9,348 nucleotides of DNA from JALHMQ01 sp964616395 (GTDB lineage: Bacteria; Pseudomonadota; Gammaproteobacteria; Burkholderiales; Burkholderiaceae_F), in NCBI GenBank assembly GCA_964616395.1, contig CAZTUT010000117.1, positions 1 to 9,348 of the forward strand, given 5' to 3'. Each line of letters starts with the position of its first letter. Position 1 is the stretch's first letter. Both the position numbers and the translations under genes were made by a program. Shown here piece after piece: positions 6,283-9,348 of this stretch. The notes beneath the pieces are model-generated. The model did not search any database. It had not been told where the DNA came from and saw only the letters and a list, made by a program, of their open reading frames with translations.

Positions 6283-6602
6283 CTTTTCGCGGTTCAGCAA
6301 GGCGGATGACGTTTTCGCAGGGATATTCGCAAGGTATCCGCGAGCGCATTTGCAAGCGTCTGTACCGCAGCGCGAGGTCCGCGGAAGTCTTTCCCGGAGT
6401 TCGCTGGATGAGCTGGGTGGCCTGAGTCAGACGCTGGGCCCGCACCAGCTTCTTCCAGCAGCAGTCGCGCGGAATTTCTGTTCCTGTTTGTTGGCCTGGG
6501 TCGTCGTGTCTGGCCCGGGTTCTGTTGAGCAGGTTTGCATGTTGCGGCGGTCTGTGCGCCCGGTTGTTCACCGGTTCGTCGACCGTCCCTGAGGACGCAG
6601 TG
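6283..6602 (+). promoter_or_regulatory. Long 5' leader of the rplM-rpsI operon
   Basis: About 320 nt lie between the predicted transcription start and the rplM start codon, with no convincing gene. Several stems can be drawn. GGATA (6321-6325) pairs with TATCC (6335-6339). GCTGG occurs at 6403, 6412 and 6433, and CCAGC at 6445 and 6455, so the copies can pair in mutually exclusive ways. Long structured leaders often control ribosomal protein operons by feedback from one of the products. Whether L13 or S9 binds here is inference. A 39-codon open frame (6306-6425) also lies in the leader and is listed under findings. Its boundaries depend on the predicted promoter. Confidence 0.4.
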
Positions 6603-7031
6603 ATGAAGACTTTTACCGCCAAGCCGCTGGAAGTGCGCCACGACTGGTTCGTGGTTGATGCCAACGACAAGGTTCTGGGCCGGCTGGCCGCTGAAATCGC
6701 ACGCCGCCTGCGCGGCAAGCACAAGCCCGAGTACACCCCGCATGTGGACACCGGCGATTTCATCGTCGTGGTCAACGCATCGAAGATCAAGGTCACCGGC
6801 CAGAAGACGACCGACAAGATCTATTACCGCCACTCGACCTATCCGGGCGGCATCTACGAGACCAGCTTCGGCAAGATGCAAGGCCGCTTCCCGGGCCGCG
6901 CGCTGCAGATCGCCGTCAAGGGCATGCTCCCCAAGGGGCCGCTTGGCTACGCGATGATCAAGAAGCTGAAGATCTACGCCGACGGCGAGCATCCGCACTC
7001 GGCGCAGCAGCCCAAAGTCCTGGAAATCTGA
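6603..7031 (+). CDS. rplM: 50S ribosomal protein L13
   Basis: This 142-residue protein, the standard length for bacterial L13, is an early-assembling component of the large ribosomal subunit bound to 23S rRNA. It starts MKTFTAKP and contains HDWFVVDANDKVLGRLA, RGKHKPEYTPHVDTGDF and the family signature region VKGMLPKGPLGYAMIKKLK near residues 107-125. ATG 6603 follows GAGGA with a 7-nt spacer; the longer frame back to 6525 lacks similarity to L13. The gene is followed after 8 nt by rpsI, the near-universal bacterial operon partner. Transcription most likely starts near 6283, well upstream. Confidence 0.98.
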   Translation: MKTFTAKPLEVRHDWFVVDANDKVLGRLAAEIARRLRGKHKPEYTPHVDTGDFIVVVNASKIKVTGQKTTDKIYYRHSTYPGGIYETSFGKMQGRFPGRALQIAVKGMLPKGPLGYAMIKKLKIYADGEHPHSAQQPKVLEI

Positions 7032-7039
7032 GGTCTGAC

Positions 7040-7432
7040 ATGATCGGTAACTACAACTACGGCACCGGCCGTCGCAAGAGCTCGGTGGCGCGTGTCTTCA
7101 TCAAGCGTGGCACCGGCGCAATCGTCGTCAACGGCCGCCCGCTCGACCAGTATTTCCACCGCGAGACCGGCCGCATGATCGTGCGCCAGCCGCTCGAACT
7201 CACCGGCAACCAGACGTCGTTCGACATCCAGGTCAACGTTGACGGTGGCGGCGAGTCGGGCCAGGCGGGCGCGGTTCGCCACGGCATCACGCGCGCGCTG
7301 ATCGACTACGACGCCACGCTGAAGCCGGCGCTGTCCAAGGCCGGGCTGGTCACGCGTGATGCGCGCGAGGTCGAGCGCAAGAAGGTCGGCCTGCGCAAGG
7401 CGCGCCGCCGCAAGCAGTTCTCCAAGCGCTGA
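7040..7432 (+). CDS. rpsI: 30S ribosomal protein S9
   Basis: This 130-residue protein is S9 of the small subunit, whose C-terminal tail reaches the P-site tRNA. It shows NYGTGRRKSSVARVF at the N-terminus, the family signature GGGESGQAGAVRHGITRAL at 69-87, and the basic tail RRRKQFSKR ending in the conserved Lys-Arg. ATG 7040 follows GAGG with a 6-nt spacer and lies 8 nt after the rplM stop, so the two are cotranscribed. A strong terminator follows 23 nt after the stop. Confidence 0.98.
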   Translation: MIGNYNYGTGRRKSSVARVFIKRGTGAIVVNGRPLDQYFHRETGRMIVRQPLELTGNQTSFDIQVNVDGGGESGQAGAVRHGITRALIDYDATLKPALSKAGLVTRDAREVERKKVGLRKARRRKQFSKR

Positions 7433-7455
7433 TCGCTTTCCGGTCTCCGCCTGCG

Positions 7456-7483
7456 ACGGCCCCTTCGGGGGCCGTTGTGTTTT
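7456..7483 (+). terminator. Intrinsic terminator of rplM-rpsI
   Basis: ACGGCCCC (7456-7463) and GGGGCCGT (7468-7475) form an 8-bp stem capped by TTCG with a C-G closing pair, the stable UUCG tetraloop. The T-rich tail TTGTGTTTT follows. It begins 23 nt after the rpsI stop codon. Confidence 0.93.
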
Positions 7484-7547
7484 CCGCGCCGGTCCCGCAT
7501 TTACGCCGTGAATCGTTCCCGGCGGCTTACAGGGCAATCAGCACGGG

Positions 7548-7574
7548 CTGACGCGGAGTCGAAGCACCTATACT
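7548..7574 (+). promoter_or_regulatory. Probable promoter of the DUF6776-bactofilin genes
   Basis: A near-consensus -10 box TATACT (7569-7574) is preceded 15 bp upstream by CTGACG (7548-7553), which matches the TGAC core of the -35 box. The spacer is short by one or two bases. The site lies just after the rpsI terminator and about 140 bp before the DUF6776 start. The rest of this 284-bp gap holds nothing else I can support. Confidence 0.5.
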
Positions 7575-7716
7575 CGTCGCCCCCGCAGGAAACGCGGCAT
7601 CAGGTGAACGTGCCGATCAGCGGATGCTCTGAAGTGATGCGGATCTTTCGGGGAACGGTGTTCGGTCCGGGTCATGCTGGCCTGGGGCGTGTCGACGGTC
7701 GTCGGAGCGGCAAACG

Positions 7717-8451
7717 ATGAAATTCAAGCTGTGGAAGCGCAAATTGACGGCGGGCGCCCCGAGCGTCACCGTTCGCGCGACCCTGCCGTGGCCGTTCCGG
7801 GTGCTGCTCGCGGTGGTCGTACTCACGTTCTCGGTGGCAGCCGGGCTGGCGCTCTACGAGTACCTGCGAAGCCTCAGCGGCCCCAAGCGCGACGAATTGA
7901 TCGCCGAGATTACGGATCTACGTACAAAGCTGGCGGCCGCCAACAGCGATCGCGCCCGTCTGACCGCCCAGGTGACGACGCAGGGCACGCAGATGCAGGT
8001 CGATCGGGCGGCGCAGGAGCAACTGGCGCGGCAGGTGGCAGCGCTCGAAGTCGAGGCCAACCGGCTGCGAGAGGACCTCGCGTTCTTCGAGAGCCTGCTG
8101 CCCGCCCGTGCCGGAGCCAAGGGGGTGGTGATACGCAGTTTCCGCGTGCAGCCCGAGGGTGGCCCCAACGAATATCGCTACCGATTGCTGGTGCAGCAGG
8201 CCGGCAAGCCGGAGCAGGACTTTTCAGGCACCGTGCAGCTTCAGGTCAACTACACGCAGGCCGGTCGTAGCCAGGCGATTTCGCTACCCGATGCCCAGGC
8301 TGCTGCCGACAGCGCGCCCAAGCTCGCGTTCCGCCACTACCAGCGGGTGGAGGGCAGCTTCACCCTGCCGGCGGGCGCGATTGCACGGTCGGTGCTTGTA
8401 AAGATCATGTCCGGGGGCCAGACTCAGGTCCAGCAGACGTTCGCGCTCTGA
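7717..8451 (+). CDS. DUF6776 family membrane protein with periplasmic coiled coil
   Basis: This 244-residue protein matches my recollection of the uncharacterised DUF6776 family found in betaproteobacteria; its function is unknown. A basic cytoplasmic tail (1-26, containing KLWKRK and SVTVRATLPWPFR) precedes one membrane segment (about 27-50). A heptad-like, Glu/Gln/Arg-rich coiled-coil region follows (about 55-125). The C-terminal domain (about 135-244) is rich in alternating hydrophobic residues and probably beta-structured. The positive-inside rule places the coil and C-terminal domain in the periplasm. The start has GGAG at a 9-nt spacing. A bactofilin gene follows after 52 nt with no terminator, so the two are likely cotranscribed. 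The layout of cytoplasmic tail, single membrane segment and coil resembles cell-wall enzymes recruited by bactofilins, but no catalytic domain is visible. Confidence 0.85.
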   Translation: MKFKLWKRKLTAGAPSVTVRATLPWPFRVLLAVVVLTFSVAAGLALYEYLRSLSGPKRDELIAEITDLRTKLAAANSDRARLTAQVTTQGTQMQVDRAAQEQLARQVAALEVEANRLREDLAFFESLLPARAGAKGVVIRSFRVQPEGGPNEYRYRLLVQQAGKPEQDFSGTVQLQVNYTQAGRSQAISLPDAQAAADSAPKLAFRHYQRVEGSFTLPAGAIARSVLVKIMSGGQTQVQQTFAL

Positions 8452-8503
8452 CGCGCGGTCAACCGCCTGGATGCCAATACGGCTCGGGGCGCGGGAGAAA
8501 CCC

Positions 8504-8953
8504 ATGTTCGGCAAGAAGACCACGGCCCACAAGATTGCCAGCCTGATCGGCGCCGGCACCACCGTGACCGGCGACATCGTGTTCACCGGGGGCCTGCGCA
8601 TCGACGGCACCGTGCGCGGCGCGGTCCGCTGCGTCGACGGCCATCAGGGCGGCATGCTGCAGATCAGCGAGACCGGCTGCGTCGAAGGCGACGTACAGGC
8701 TTCGCAGATGGTGCTGGCGGGCCGCGTGGTCGGCGGGGTGCAGTCGTCGGAACTGCTCGAACTGCAGCCCACCGCGCGCATCACCGGCGATGTGCGTTAC
8801 CGCGCGCTGGAGATGCATCACGGCGCGATCATCGACGGCCATCTGATCCACGACGATGGCGGCGTGGCTACCAAGTCGTCGCCTGCGCTGAAGCTGGCGG
8901 TCGCCAAGGCCGACGGCCGGGTCGAGCCCAAAGTGGAGTCGGCCGCAGGGTGA
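8504..8953 (+). CDS. Bactofilin (polymer-forming cytoskeletal protein)
   Basis: This 149-residue protein is a bactofilin (formerly DUF583), which assembles nucleotide-free filaments from a right-handed beta-helix core and positions cell-envelope proteins. The core runs from about residue 15 to 120, with rung-like repeats such as IGAGTTVTGDIVFTGGLRIDGTVRG, here split across rungs, and ARITGDVRYRALEMHHGAIIDGHL. Short flexible ends flank it, as usual: MFGKKTTAHKIAS at the start and a charged, Ala/Lys-rich tail at the end. ATG 8504 follows GGGAGA with about 6 nt spacing; an in-frame ATG at 8471 would add 11 residues and has a poorer site. It lies directly downstream of the DUF6776 gene and upstream of erpA, which has its own promoter. 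Confidence 0.93.
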   Translation: MFGKKTTAHKIASLIGAGTTVTGDIVFTGGLRIDGTVRGAVRCVDGHQGGMLQISETGCVEGDVQASQMVLAGRVVGGVQSSELLELQPTARITGDVRYRALEMHHGAIIDGHLIHDDGGVATKSSPALKLAVAKADGRVEPKVESAAG

Positions 8954-8956
8954 TCG

Positions 8957-8987
8957 TTGATTTCCGACCCGCGTCGACCCATATAAT
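8957..8987 (+). promoter_or_regulatory. Promoter of erpA
   Basis: A perfect consensus -10 box TATAAT lies at 8982-8987, with TTGATT (8957-8962) 19 bp upstream as a possible -35. Transcription would start near 8994, leaving a leader of about 23 nt before erpA. The site begins 4 nt after the bactofilin stop, so erpA can be expressed independently of the upstream genes. I could not recognise an IscR-type operator, although erpA is under IscR control in E. coli. Confidence 0.65.
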
Positions 8988-9016
8988 TTGCCCAACATAC
9001 TTGCTGGAGATCGCCC

Positions 9017-9348
9017 ATGAATGCCGCTGTCGAGATGCCGGCGCCCCTGTCCTTCTCGGACTCGGCTGCCACCAAGGTCAAGCAGTTGATCGATGAGGAA
9101 GGCAATCCCGACCTCAAGCTGCGCGTGTTTGTGCAGGGCGGCGGCTGCTCGGGCTTCCAGTACGGGTTCACCTTCGACGAAGTGACCAACGAAGACGACA
9201 CCGCGATGGTCAAGAACGGCGTCACGCTGCTGATCGACTCGATGAGCTATCAGTATCTGGTCGGCGCAGAGATCGACTACAAGGAAGACCTCGAAGGCGC
9301 GCAGTTCGTCATCAAGAACCCGAACGCCACCACGACCTGCGGCTGCGG
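9017..9348 (+). CDS. erpA: Iron-sulfur cluster insertion protein ErpA (3' end outside window)
   Basis: This A-type carrier receives an Fe-S cluster from the assembly scaffold and delivers it to apoproteins; in E. coli these include isoprenoid-synthesis enzymes. The 110 visible codons include all three cluster ligands, Cys44 in QGGGCSGFQYGF and Cys108/Cys110 in the C-terminal TTTCGCG. The sequence FVIKNPNATTTCGCG is characteristic of ErpA rather than IscA. The window stops two bases into the next codon; A-type carriers usually end five or six residues after this motif, so very little is missing. ATG 9017 follows GGAGA with a spacing of about 6 nt and lies just downstream of a consensus -10 box. 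Confidence 0.95.
   Translation, partial: MNAAVEMPAPLSFSDSAATKVKQLIDEEGNPDLKLRVFVQGGGCSGFQYGFTFDEVTNEDDTAMVKNGVTLLIDSMSYQYLVGAEIDYKEDLEGAQFVIKNPNATTTCGC

Noticed and set aside
6254..6592. A 112-codon plus-strand open frame across the rplM leader
   Set aside because: Its ATG lies upstream of the predicted transcription start, between the -35 and -10 boxes. It has no ribosome binding site and no recognisable sequence.
7475..7720. An 81-codon frame between rpsI and the DUF6776 gene, ending in an ATGA overlap with the latter
   Set aside because: It starts inside the rpsI terminator tail. The shorter alternatives (GTG 7604, ATG 7637) have weak or badly spaced ribosome binding sites. The overlap alone is not enough to call a leader gene.
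1..9348. Mobile elements, CRISPR arrays, tRNA or rRNA genes, phage or defence genes
   Set aside because: No transposase or integrase frames, no direct-repeat arrays, and no tRNA-like cloverleaf or rRNA sequence were seen. Base composition and gene content are uniform and of core-genome type.

Overview
The window is chromosomal DNA with high GC content, tightly packed with housekeeping genes. It most likely comes from a betaproteobacterium of the order Burkholderiales. The evidence is two porins of the Burkholderiales/Neisseriales type with a C-terminal Phe, a Coq7-type hydroxylase, and the order coq7 - OsmC family - rplM - rpsI - DUF6776 - bactofilin - erpA. I recall that order as characteristic of Burkholderiales; it was not looked up. 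There are no RNA genes, CRISPR arrays or mobile elements that I can see.

Layout. Positions 1-1985 (+) hold the end of glpK and all of glpD, joined by an ATGA stop/start overlap: glycerol is phosphorylated to glycerol-3-phosphate and then oxidised to dihydroxyacetone phosphate with electrons passed to quinone. A bidirectional terminator separates them from two convergent, tandem outer-membrane porin genes on the minus strand (2087-3139 and 3497-4870), each with its own terminator. Divergent from the second porin is coq7 (5019-5675, +), a late step of ubiquinone synthesis, preceded by two equal-sized perfect inverted repeats and a T6 run. A minus-strand OsmC/YhfA-like gene (5755-6177) converges on coq7. 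The ribosomal operon rplM-rpsI (6603-7432, +) follows a good sigma70-type promoter and an unusually long leader of about 320 nt, and ends at a strong UUCG-capped terminator.

The last part (7548-9348, +) has a promoter, a DUF6776 membrane protein with a periplasmic coiled coil, a bactofilin 52 nt downstream, and then erpA with its own consensus -10 box. erpA runs off the end of the window about five or six codons before its expected stop.

Most of the window is ordinary core genome. The points most worth a second look are the DUF6776-bactofilin pair as a possible membrane/cytoskeleton module, the paired dyads before coq7, the long rplM leader with competing stems and a possible 39-codon leader ORF, a cysteine-bearing long loop in the second porin, and a shortened C-terminal domain in GlpD.
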